From contig CAXXUG010000020.1 of NCBI GenBank assembly GCA_963664835.2, positions 310,001-374,000 on the forward strand: 64,000 nucleotides of DNA, in the 5' to 3' direction. Positions 24,441-32,646 of this stretch are shown here, one piece after another (within the stretch, counting starts at the first letter, position 1; each line of letters begins with the position of its first letter). This stretch comes from G963664835 sp963664835 (lineage in GTDB: Bacteria > Chloroflexota > UBA6077 > FW602-bin22 > JBCLEL01). The position numbers and the translations under genes are program-made. The notes under the pieces are model-generated. The model was not told the origin of the DNA and did not search any database. It saw nothing but the letters and a program-made list of their open reading frames with translations.

Positions 24441-26525
24441 TCACTTGCCGGCCAGACCCAAGACCTGGCGATACAGTCCCCGCTCGCTTTCGTAGATGGA
24501 CCTGATCGACGTGACCACTCTTTCCGCTCCGGCCAGTCCGGCGTTGCTGTCGGTGACGTCAATGATGTCGCCGATCTCCAATCCGGGATTCAGGTTTGCT
24601 TCCAGCCAGCCGCCTTCGCCGGACCCTTCCAGCCAACTCGTTTCATAGGTGGCGCGGGTATCGACGTCGGTCTGGCTATCCAGCGATAGGTCCACGACCT
24701 TCGCCACGTTGTCACGCCAGAACTTCGACGTACTCCCCCAATCCCTGGTTATCGACGCGTACCCGTCTCCGTATACCTCTACGGATTGGCTCCGCCGCTC
24801 CGAAGACCAAAGCTCTCCCTTCAGGATCGCGTAGCCGGTGGACCCTTGTCCTGAGTCCGGGGTGTATGCGCCGGGGGAGAGGTAGGTCTGCTTCCCGACG
24901 CCGGACCCGTAAGGCACCTGATTTGGCACCACCGAATCCGGCCCTACGCCTGACTCGACACCGTCGCCTCGCCATCGCAAAACGAGGCCGAAGTTGTGGT
25001 GCAGACGTTTCAGAGCTTCCAGGTAGTTCTGGCCTGGCCGCAGCAGGTAGTTCGGGACCACCGGAGCCATATTCGAATGTACGTCGTCGCTGGACCCGGC
25101 CCCACAAACTCTCAGCCAAAGCTCCCGGCAGATGAAGTTGGCGGTCTGCGCCTTATAGGTGATCGGCCGGCGCACGACGAAGCGGTCCAAATATGTCCAG
25201 GGGTCAATGCAATGAACTTCCAGCAGTTGCCTGCCTCGGTCATTCCGGAACGACAGCCGATCGACGAACCAGGCCCCCTGCTGGACCGACTCCTCGCCGG
25301 CGGAGGTCCGGTATCCAAGGCGAAGCTCCACCTGCGAGGTTGGCTTGATCGCTCTTAGCGCTCCGGTTCCCAGAGCAGCGAACTGACCCCGGGAGTTGTC
25401 CAACCTCGCGAGCAGCCGGCCCGGACGGTTGATACCGGGCAGGTCCAGCTCTATCGCGGTCAGATCGTCGTTGTTCGTCGCCTCGTAGACCTCGTCGCCG
25501 GTGCCGGTGAAGACCGGCGCCCGATAGGCGTAGTCGGATCCGACTACGTACCAGTGGCTGGTGTTCGCCAGCAGCCGGGCGCCGTACCGCCGGTCTTCCT
25601 GCCACTGGACCAACTCGGTCGGCGTCCACCGTCGCGCGGCGAACGCGGTCCAGAACTTGTTCCTGGAGGGCGAGCCCTTGTAACGCTCCACCCATCCGAT
25701 GAAGTACCGTCGGTTTCCAGTCACGTAGGTGCTCGCCGCCCTGGGCAACTCGTAGTCGTAGTCGCTGCCCTCGCCGCTCTCGATCAATACGCCGCCTCCG
25801 CCCCATCCGGTTGTAACGTGGTGGTCCTGAAGCGATATTCTGCGAGGCGACCCGTCGCATACCCATATTGATGCGATGTCGTCAGAGTCCTTTGCGACGG
25901 ATATGCCATTGATTCTGTATCGACTCTCGTCGTCGTAGGATGGCGTCGACCATGCCGACCCGTCCCATTCGGTCACCACCAGACGTTTGTTGCGGCTCGT
26001 GCGGCCACCGGGGTCCACCGCGTAGAACAGACGGTTGTCCATCCCACCGGTCCTGTACCCATCGGCGGCCAGTCCCGCGATTCGCACATTGCCTTCGGTC
26101 AGAACAGTCGCGACGGGGCCCCAGGTAGCACCCTGGTCTGTCGACCGGATCCATTTGATCGTCCGATCGTCGAGCAGGTCGACCCAGAATATGCGGACCT
26201 CGTCACCGGCCTCCGGCCCCGCGCAAATCGCTGGCTGGCAGAGCGTCGACACCAGCTGATTCACCAACGTCGTCCACGAGCTCCACTGCGACGCCGTTTC
26301 CGGTGAAGTCACCCGGCAGTGGTACAGCCGGCCGCCAGATGCACGTATGCGGTTGATCGATCCATCGGACGCAATGACCGCGTCGTTGAACTGGTCTCCC
26401 TCCATTCCGGAGTAGAGCCGCGTCCAAGACAGGTGCGGGGCCTCGATGCCGTGGTCGGCGAACTTGCAGCAGACGTAGGGCTTGCTGTCCGCTTTCAGGC
26501 CGGCTTCGGCCAGAGTCTCACTCAT
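24441..26525 (-). CDS. Phage tail-tip/fibre protein with Asp-box propeller
   Basis: A 694-residue protein. The first 350 residues resemble a sialidase-type propeller: an Asp-box STDQGATWG near residue 130 and repeated W/Y-rich strands such as IFWVDLLDDRTIKWI and RRYFIGWVERYKGSPSRNKFWTAFAAR. The rest (AIELDLPGINRPGRLLARLDNSRGQF...WFVDRLSF...LEVHCIDPWTYLDRFVV, ...LEIGDIIDVTDSNAG...) has the look of a tail hub/baseplate protein that assembles at the particle tip. Sialidase active-site residues were not identified, so binding rather than cleavage of a surface glycan is more likely. Confidence 0.65.
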   Translation of the reverse strand: MSETLAEAGLKADSKPYVCCKFADHGIEAPHLSWTRLYSGMEGDQFNDAVIASDGSINRIRASGGRLYHCRVTSPETASQWSSWTTLVNQLVSTLCQPAICAGPEAGDEVRIFWVDLLDDRTIKWIRSTDQGATWGPVATVLTEGNVRIAGLAADGYRTGGMDNRLFYAVDPGGRTSRNKRLVVTEWDGSAWSTPSYDDESRYRINGISVAKDSDDIASIWVCDGSPRRISLQDHHVTTGWGGGGVLIESGEGSDYDYELPRAASTYVTGNRRYFIGWVERYKGSPSRNKFWTAFAARRWTPTELVQWQEDRRYGARLLANTSHWYVVGSDYAYRAPVFTGTGDEVYEATNNDDLTAIELDLPGINRPGRLLARLDNSRGQFAALGTGALRAIKPTSQVELRLGYRTSAGEESVQQGAWFVDRLSFRNDRGRQLLEVHCIDPWTYLDRFVVRRPITYKAQTANFICRELWLRVCGAGSSDDVHSNMAPVVPNYLLRPGQNYLEALKRLHHNFGLVLRWRGDGVESGVGPDSVVPNQVPYGSGVGKQTYLSPGAYTPDSGQGSTGYAILKGELWSSERRSQSVEVYGDGYASITRDWGSTSKFWRDNVAKVVDLSLDSQTDVDTRATYETSWLEGSGEGGWLEANLNPGLEIGDIIDVTDSNAGLAGAERVVTSIRSIYESERGLYRQVLGLAGK

Positions 26526-26540
26526 CTTCAGCAAGGTAGA

Positions 26541-27026
26541 TCACCCACGATGCGCCAGTGGTGCCGCTGTCGGCCGGATCAGTTGGCGCCAGCTCTCGAA
26601 TGTGGCACCCGGACAGCTCGTAGAAGGCACGTCACCGTGTCCCAGCACGATCAGCTCCCGGCCAAGCTCGGCTTGCAACTCGCCCACCAGCCGGCCGACC
26701 GAGGCGATTTGCGTGAGAGCCGGTGTATCCTCAGTGAAATCGCCGGCCAGGCACACTCCCACCGACTCACCGTTCAGGCTTCGGCAGTGGTAGCTGCGCG
26801 TTTCCAGCCGATTCACCTGATCGACTCGGCCGGACGGATGCACCAGAAAGTGATAACCGATACCCGGCCATCCATTCGCGTCGAGGTGGTAGCGGGCGAT
26901 TTCCCGCGCGGTGTAATCGCGGTTGACGCCGCCGCCCACATGGTGAATGACGACGTAGCGAACCGCCGAGAGGGGCCGGCTTCGATAGCCTGGCCTCCGG
27001 GGTAGTCTGTCGGTGAGGTCACGCAT
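26541..27026 (-). CDS. N-acetylmuramoyl-L-alanine amidase (endolysin, amidase_2/PGRP fold)
   Basis: A 161-residue zinc amidase that cuts the bond between muramic acid and L-Ala. The metal ligands are visible as VVIHHVGG (His28), LGHGDV (His) and TSCPG (Cys). GWPGIGYHFLVHPSGRVDQ and NGESVGVCLAGDF are the other standard blocks. There is no signal peptide, so export would need the holin-like protein encoded two genes downstream. The ATG at 27026 follows AGGCGAGAGAA and overlaps the adaptor stop by 8 nt. Confidence 0.92.
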   Translation of the reverse strand: MRDLTDRLPRRPGYRSRPLSAVRYVVIHHVGGGVNRDYTAREIARYHLDANGWPGIGYHFLVHPSGRVDQVNRLETRSYHCRSLNGESVGVCLAGDFTEDTPALTQIASVGRLVGELQAELGRELIVLGHGDVPSTSCPGATFESWRQLIRPTAAPLAHRG

Positions 27027-27735
27027 TTCTCTCGCCTGGGTCTTGCGAAGTAGCTGCACCTGGCTCACTCCAGCTCACCGGTGGAGCGGTCGCTATTGGG
27101 GTCCTGGTATTGCCATCGGCCGTCAGCGCGGCCGGCGTTCTCAGCCGGTCATGGGCTGCCTGCCGTTGGATCCGGGTCTCTCTCAGCCGGGAGAGCCAGT
27201 CGCGGAACTCCTGGAGGGTCGTGCCGGCCGCTTCCCTAAGACCGTGGGGCACATCGTGTCGCAGGTTTACCCTCCGCTCGGCGTACCTGGCGAAGGCCTG
27301 GACAGCGAAGCCCCAGGCGCCGCCCAAAATGCCGGAATGGTGCTCGGCAGGTATGTTGGTTGTTGTGCTAGTGAGGGTGTACCTCGTGGCGATCCAGAAA
27401 CGGACGTACTTGCCAGCTTCCGGCACGGTTTCTCCGAGGGTGTGGACGTAGTCGTCCTTATCCTGAAAGAAGGCCAGGTACTGGGGTGGATTCTGGTCTG
27501 GCTCGTACTCCACTCGCTGGCAACCGAGGAAGCCCGGTTCCGTGGATAGGTCGAACCTGCGGGTCATCCCGTCGCCGGCTCGATCGACCCTGGCGATCAG
27601 CGGCCAAGAGGCCTCATATTCCTTCGCCGCCCTCAGTATGTGGCGGTCGAGCTCGTCGTCGCTCCAGGCGTAGTCCTGCGAGTCCAGATCTTTGAGGTCG
27701 TCCCTCAGGTTGCCGCGGAGCGTATTCAGTGACAT
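27019..27735 (-). CDS. Phage head-tail adaptor-like protein
   Basis: A 238-residue protein whose N-terminus (LNTLRGNLRDDLKDLDSQDYAWSDDELDRHILRAAKEYEASWP) has the helical pattern of gp6-type connector/adaptor proteins that sit under the portal ring. The C-terminal 50 residues are Pro/Thr-rich. Its place after the capsid gene fits. Start supported by AGGAGGTGAG. Confidence 0.65.
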   Translation of the reverse strand: MSLNTLRGNLRDDLKDLDSQDYAWSDDELDRHILRAAKEYEASWPLIARVDRAGDGMTRRFDLSTEPGFLGCQRVEYEPDQNPPQYLAFFQDKDDYVHTLGETVPEAGKYVRFWIATRYTLTSTTTNIPAEHHSGILGGAWGFAVQAFARYAERRVNLRHDVPHGLREAAGTTLQEFRDWLSRLRETRIQRQAAHDRLRTPAALTADGNTRTPIATAPPVSWSEPGAATSQDPGERNA

Positions 27736-27790
27736 CGAGGTCTCACCTCCTCAGGGACAATTAGATTGCCCCTGTTGCATGGCGGCGTCA

Positions 27791-28075
27791 TTAGTTTGGC
27801 CTCATCGGGCGGTCGGTCGAGTAGCCCGAGTGGCTGGACGCGCCGGCGCCCTCCTCTACCTCATAGACTTTCCCGTTCCGCCGGCGGGCGTACTGCTTGT
27901 TCGGATCCAGGCCAAGGTCGCGGTACATGTCGCGGCGGATGGCTTCGACCTCGCTGCGCTCGCTGGACGACAGCCGCATACGCATTTGAGCGTAGTCGAC
28001 CAATATGTTCACCACTCTCAGCCCGTGCCATTCCGCCGGCGCGATGTCGCCTATTGCGGCTCCGTTTGCTTTCAT
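27791..28075 (-). CDS. Small hypothetical protein between capsid and adaptor
   Basis: A 94-residue polar protein; the centre (RLSSSERSEVEAIRRDMYRDLGLDPNKQYARRRNGKVYEVEEG) is helical and charged. It starts behind AGGAGGATC. Its position suggests a head-associated or scaffolding role, but no family is recognised. Confidence 0.6.
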   Translation of the reverse strand: MKANGAAIGDIAPAEWHGLRVVNILVDYAQMRMRLSSSERSEVEAIRRDMYRDLGLDPNKQYARRRNGKVYEVEEGAGASSHSGYSTDRPMRPN

Positions 28076-28144
28076 TTCGGCATGATCCTCCTATTCGATC
28101 TGCTTGCTCTTTAATCCATGGGGCCGGCCGGTCCGACTGGCCGC

Positions 28145-30124
28145 CTAGGCGACAATCGACGCGTAGGCGCCACGGTAGTCGAGCCATGCCTGGCCGTAGA
28201 ACCAGCGAATCTTCCAGGTGATCGCGTCGTTGGTGAATACCTGCCCGTTCTGGGGTTGGTCCTGAACGAACATCTCCGGCTCCTCTCGGCCATCCAAGAA
28301 TCCCACTTCGATACTCTCGATCTGGTCTGGACTGGCGAGCATGTACCAGTTGTTGGTGTCGGTCCAGTTGGGAACTACTATCGGTTGCATCAGGCCCCTG
28401 AGTACGTTGACATCGTTGTTCGCCGAGCCGGGAACCGATGCGGTTTGGAGCAAGACTTGGGCGCTGAACGCCAGGTCCGGCGGCACCAGCAGGAACGCGG
28501 GACGGATGCCCAGACGCTTGCCGGCCGAGTTGGTCTGCTTCAACATCGCGATGCCGCCGGCTTGTACGGAGTCGCTGGACAACGCGGCGGCGCCACGGTT
28601 GCCATGGTTGGTCGCGTCGAAGACTTTATGGTTGTCGCTGTCCAGCGTTGGCCCGGCTCCGCTGGATTGGGTGAACATATTCGAGATCGATTCGTTGATT
28701 GTGATGGCGGCCGCGACCGCCAGCTTGCTCGGAATTCGCGTCACCGCCCTCAGATCGTCGTTGATGATGGCCTCTAGAGTGACGGCCACTGTGTTGCCCT
28801 TCTTGGTGGGCGTGTAAGCCTCCTGCGTATCTCCCCACGCCAGGTTGGTATAGGCGCCAAACTCGGCCACTGTCGATAGTGAGCTGAAGTCGTTCAGAAG
28901 GACCCTGGTCTGCTTCTTCACGTCTCTGATTGATGCCCTGTTGACGATCGGCTCCCACCACTTCGGTTGGCCGCGATAGTCCTTCACCAGCGCCTTGTTT
29001 AGCGCATTAGTCAGCGCGTCGTTCAGGACCGTGGTGGTGACCTCGTTGGCCTCGCGTATCACCGAGTTATCCCAGTCGTAGGTGCCTCGGAACGCGCTGT
29101 CCCCTGTGATGGTGATATAGGCGTCGCGGATCCCCTCGAACTTTGGAATATCCCGGCGGGAGTCCGGCAACTCGAGGCCGAATAGTCGTTCGACCGCCAG
29201 GAATACTCGCTCCCTGGCGCCCATGCCCACGCGGGTCCCGGCATATCCACTGAGAGGTCTCAGGGCTCCGTTGCCGTTGACCACCTGGTGTTCGAAAGAG
29301 GTGGCCAACAGGCTGCGCAAGTCCTCGATCGAGCGGTCCAGCTCGGCCGGCTGGAAGACGCGGTTTTCGAACTGCCGTCGGACCATCGCCTGTGCCGGCT
29401 CCGGCAGGTTGCTGTTCGCCAATCTTGCGGTCAGCAGTTCGCCGGAGAGCGCGGCGCGCAGTCCGGCCAAACCCTCCGTCTGTGAACTGGGCGGGGTTAC
29501 GCCGGCCGTCGTCGCCGGGTCGTTCGTCGTATCGCTTTCTCTACTGCCGGCTATGGTTTCAGCCTCCTCGGCTTCCAGGGCACGGTCGAAGTACCCGCCT
29601 GCGCTTGGATTCACCACTACATCTGCACTGTTTACCTTCATGATTTCTTGAACCTCCCACATGGTTTTTCCGTTTGTCATCTGGCCCAGCGGTCTCTTTC
29701 GCACGATCATGTCCGCCGAAATCCCGACGTTCGGGCCGGCTTGGCCGGCATCTTTTGCCTCTAGGACCTGCTTTACCAGGTCCACCGCCGAGTCACCGGC
29801 CTGAGTTCCGTCCAACAGCGTCAGCGTGGCCTTCACGCCCACGCCGTCGTCATATGCGACGTTCGAGTAGTAGCCGGCCAGATCGCGCACGCTGCGTCCT
29901 CCGGCCCGGCTCATGTCGATCGCGGTCGGATGGTCGAGGAAGGCGCTGGCGCCCTCCCAGAGCTGGACTGTGTCCCTGAGCACGTCAGGCCTGTACTCCA
30001 ACCCGTTTTCCGAGAGACCGGGGCGGATTATCACCACCTGGACCTTTGTTCCTTCCGCCGCCTCCACCGCGCCGCCAACGACGCCGCCGACTCTCCGCAG
30101 TTCGTTGCGTTCTGCCAATACCAT
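28145..30124 (-). CDS. Fused prohead protease and major capsid protein
   Basis: A 659-residue protein. Residues 1-180 look like a head-maturation protease: VQVVIIRPGLSENGLEYRPDVL, the probable catalytic His65 in LDHP and Ser136 in NVGISADM. After a Thr/Pro-rich linker (about 195-215) and a helical scaffold-like stretch (220-290), residues 300-659 resemble a Mu gpT/HK97-fold major head subunit (FEGIRDAYITITGDSAFRGTYDW...; AEFGAYTNLAWGDTQEAYTPTKKGNTVAVTLEAI; FLVPPDLAFSAQVLL). Such fusions are known in some phages and imply self-cleavage during assembly. The only major capsid candidate in the module. Confidence 0.8.
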   Translation of the reverse strand: MVLAERNELRRVGGVVGGAVEAAEGTKVQVVIIRPGLSENGLEYRPDVLRDTVQLWEGASAFLDHPTAIDMSRAGGRSVRDLAGYYSNVAYDDGVGVKATLTLLDGTQAGDSAVDLVKQVLEAKDAGQAGPNVGISADMIVRKRPLGQMTNGKTMWEVQEIMKVNSADVVVNPSAGGYFDRALEAEEAETIAGSRESDTTNDPATTAGVTPPSSQTEGLAGLRAALSGELLTARLANSNLPEPAQAMVRRQFENRVFQPAELDRSIEDLRSLLATSFEHQVVNGNGALRPLSGYAGTRVGMGARERVFLAVERLFGLELPDSRRDIPKFEGIRDAYITITGDSAFRGTYDWDNSVIREANEVTTTVLNDALTNALNKALVKDYRGQPKWWEPIVNRASIRDVKKQTRVLLNDFSSLSTVAEFGAYTNLAWGDTQEAYTPTKKGNTVAVTLEAIINDDLRAVTRIPSKLAVAAAITINESISNMFTQSSGAGPTLDSDNHKVFDATNHGNRGAAALSSDSVQAGGIAMLKQTNSAGKRLGIRPAFLLVPPDLAFSAQVLLQTASVPGSANNDVNVLRGLMQPIVVPNWTDTNNWYMLASPDQIESIEVGFLDGREEPEMFVQDQPQNGQVFTNDAITWKIRWFYGQAWLDYRGAYASIVA

Positions 30125-30179
30125 GGATTCCTCCTTGACTTTTGCTCCGCTCTCCAGAGTTACGTCTGGATACTCGGAC

Positions 30180-31358
30180 CTAGTCGGACCCTAGATAGAG
30201 CGTATGTTCGATTAATTTCGCAGCCGTCAGGATATGTTCCTTCGCCTCTGCCAACCTGCCGGTCGGCATGATGGAGTCGGGCCATCCGTAGAGCTGCGGC
30301 TGCGTAGAATCAGCTCCCAGATTGCCAAGGTGAGTCTTGAAGTCTTCGATATGCCGCGGATCCTCGCCGTTCCCGATCCGGGCCAGCGCCCACCGCGCGT
30401 ATTCGCCAACTCTGTTCCAGTCCTCGACCGGCGCGTGCTCCGGCTCGGGCTTGGCCTCGAGATAGACCTCCGGCTTTAGGCGTGCCGTTGGCGACCACAC
30501 CCCACCGCCTATGTAATCGTCGAACTCCGCGAACCCGGCCAGTTCGAAGTCCGCCCAATCGTCGTTCATCCCGTAGCCGAATACTGTGGCGCCCAGAACG
30601 TAGTCGTCCTTCACCAACTCGCCGTTGTACCAGGCCAGCTGCTTCACGTACTCGGCCGTCGATATCTCGGAAGATTTCCATCCTTTGCGGCCCTCGTTGA
30701 ACAGCCCGCGGTCTATCCCACATTCGGTGATGATGAACGGCGGCAATCGGCCCGGCTCGTATGTCTCTACCATCAGCTCTCGGACCCGGCGGTACCTCAG
30801 GCACCACCAGTTGTGATCGAGGGTGTGAGGGTTGTGATAGCCGGGTTGGCTCCACACATAGGGAGCTCCGTACTCGTGCAGCGCTAGGGCATCGGCGGCG
30901 TACACCGCCGGCTTGAACGTGTGCCAATCTCTTGCCATGTCTGGCGGGTTCCCGACCGAAAAGCTGCCCACGGCGACCCTGTGCCCTCCGTCGTGCAACC
31001 AGCGGCAGCACTCGACCGTGAACTCCGTCAGCCGCTTCAGGGCCTCGCCGGTTTGGGCGACTTCATTCAGAAGCTCGAAGTAGTCGATGCAGTCCAGATA
31101 GTCTTGCCACTCGTGCAGCAGGCGATCCCTCATCAGAGACGCCACCCGCCGCGGCGGATCGTCCACAACTCTTGCTTCCAACTCCGGCACGTAGGAACGG
31201 GCCACAACCAGACCGCCTACCTCGTCCTTGTACCGCCTCAGGTTCTCGTTAGCTTCCAGCGTTTTTAGGATTGGCGGCCGCATCCGCTGGTGCACCGCCG
31301 TTGGATCCAGCCGGCTCCAACTCTGAACGTGCGGACCTAGTTTTATCTGATAGCTCAT
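30180..31358 (-). CDS. Clan GH-A-like glycosidase encoded within the head operon
   Basis: A 392-residue predicted TIM barrel. It begins KLGPHVQSW (first strand), has an acid/base candidate in YFELLNE (Glu99) after strand 4 and a nucleophile candidate in FIITECG (Glu212) after strand 7, the NE/E arrangement of clan GH-A. HEYGAPYVW and GATVFGYGMNDDWADFEL fit substrate-cleft loops. There is no signal peptide. An AGGAG precedes the ATG, which lies 110 nt inside the portal gene. It may be a virion-associated glycan-degrading enzyme. Glycosidase identity is from motifs only; the family number is not assigned. Confidence 0.7.
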   Translation of the reverse strand: MSYQIKLGPHVQSWSRLDPTAVHQRMRPPILKTLEANENLRRYKDEVGGLVVARSYVPELEARVVDDPPRRVASLMRDRLLHEWQDYLDCIDYFELLNEVAQTGEALKRLTEFTVECCRWLHDGGHRVAVGSFSVGNPPDMARDWHTFKPAVYAADALALHEYGAPYVWSQPGYHNPHTLDHNWWCLRYRRVRELMVETYEPGRLPPFIITECGIDRGLFNEGRKGWKSSEISTAEYVKQLAWYNGELVKDDYVLGATVFGYGMNDDWADFELAGFAEFDDYIGGGVWSPTARLKPEVYLEAKPEPEHAPVEDWNRVGEYARWALARIGNGEDPRHIEDFKTHLGNLGADSTQPQLYGWPDSIMPTGRLAEAKEHILTAAKLIEHTLYLGSD

Positions 31359-32646
31359 TTGCTTCTCCTGTGAATTCTGCGAATCTATTGAATAGCTCTC
31401 TTGCTTCGTCGTCTGTGATCCAACCTCTCTCCACCGCCACCCTCAGCCCCTCGGCTCCGGCCTTGGTCGCCCTGGCCGACTCCTCGGTGTCTCGACGGCT
31501 GAGGTCCTCAAACACGGTACGCACTCCCCAAGGTCCCTCGCCGAATCGGCCGGACCGCCTCAGGGCTTCGTTGGCCATGTCCTCGAACATTTCACCGACC
31601 ACCAGTTGACGCCGGCCGTAATGGCGCAGTGTCGGCCTGGTCATCTCTCTGGCGGTGGCCACGTTCGTCTCCTGGCCCTCGGCAAGGAAATGCAGCGGTA
31701 CGCCGGCGCCGGCGGCCACCATCAGCCTCAACGCGTGTCCGTCTCGCTCAACGTCACTGGCGCCGATCGCCGGCTGTATGGCCTGCCAGGCTTCCCGCTC
31801 GTTGTGCAACAGGATCGACCCCGGCTTGGGCGCATCGACCAGCTCGGCACGACGCGCGAGGATCGCGGCGCGGTCCGCGCCCTCGAGAGTTACGTCCCAG
31901 AGAAAGGCTCCCTTGTAGCGATTGATCAGCACTCGGTCAGTCAACCAGTCCTTGTACCGGCTCAGCCAGGGCAGTACCGCTACAAGCTCTCCCTGACCCC
32001 TTACCGCGCCGGTCACGCGGTTGATCGCGTAGTGCCTCATCTCTTCAGCGCTCCACCATCGTCCCTCGGTCGATCCGCCAGAGGCCGAAGGTGTCCGCCC
32101 GCTGGCGGATGCGGACGCGGTCCGAGTTACGCCGTCGATCGAGTCCACGCTGGAGACCTCGTGGAATCGCAGCTCCCTCTCTCGGTCTTCGCCATCGACT
32201 TCCACGTCATTGATCAGGCTGGCCGGCACGGTCCGAACATAGGTCATCCCGTCGAAGGGGTTCGTGTGGAAGGTGACGAACAGCTCTCCGCTGAGACCAA
32301 GCTCGGTCACCATCTCGAACTGGCGGACGTTGAGCCGGTTCTGCCGGTGGTTCCACCAGTCCCGCAGAAACCCCCTCACCTGTTCATCCTCCGCCTCCAG
32401 CCCCACGCCGCCTCCCAGGACGTAGCTCACCATCGTTTCGATAAGGCGAAATGCCAGGGGGTTCGTCCGGTAGGCCAGGACCGAGTCGTGCAGATTCTCC
32501 AAGTGCTCGGCGAAGGGTACGTCTCTCGCGCCGGCGGCGCTCAGATTTCGCCAAAGCCTTTCGTCGCCGTCCGGCATCGCCTCCTGAACGCGGCGCTTGA
32601 TCAGATCGCCGAACAGCCAGCTACCTAGCCCATCACTCCATGACAT
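31249..32646 (-). CDS. Phage portal protein
   Basis: A 465-residue protein with the portal pattern: helical N-terminus (WRNLSAAGARDVPFAEHLENLHDSVLAYRTNPLAFRLIETMVSYVLGGG), central beta and stem parts (RVLINRYKGAFLWDVTLEG...), and GVPLHFLAEGQETNVATAREMTRPTLRHYGRRQ, a stretch common in portals. It forms the 12-subunit DNA entry ring. The ATG overlaps the terminase stop as ATGA. The last 36 codons are shared, in another frame, with the glycosidase-like gene. Confidence 0.85.
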   Translation of the reverse strand: MSWSDGLGSWLFGDLIKRRVQEAMPDGDERLWRNLSAAGARDVPFAEHLENLHDSVLAYRTNPLAFRLIETMVSYVLGGGVGLEAEDEQVRGFLRDWWNHRQNRLNVRQFEMVTELGLSGELFVTFHTNPFDGMTYVRTVPASLINDVEVDGEDRERELRFHEVSSVDSIDGVTRTASASASGRTPSASGGSTEGRWWSAEEMRHYAINRVTGAVRGQGELVAVLPWLSRYKDWLTDRVLINRYKGAFLWDVTLEGADRAAILARRAELVDAPKPGSILLHNEREAWQAIQPAIGASDVERDGHALRLMVAAGAGVPLHFLAEGQETNVATAREMTRPTLRHYGRRQLVVGEMFEDMANEALRRSGRFGEGPWGVRTVFEDLSRRDTEESARATKAGAEGLRVAVERGWITDDEARELFNRFAEFTGEANELSDKTRSARSELEPAGSNGGAPADAAANPKNAGS

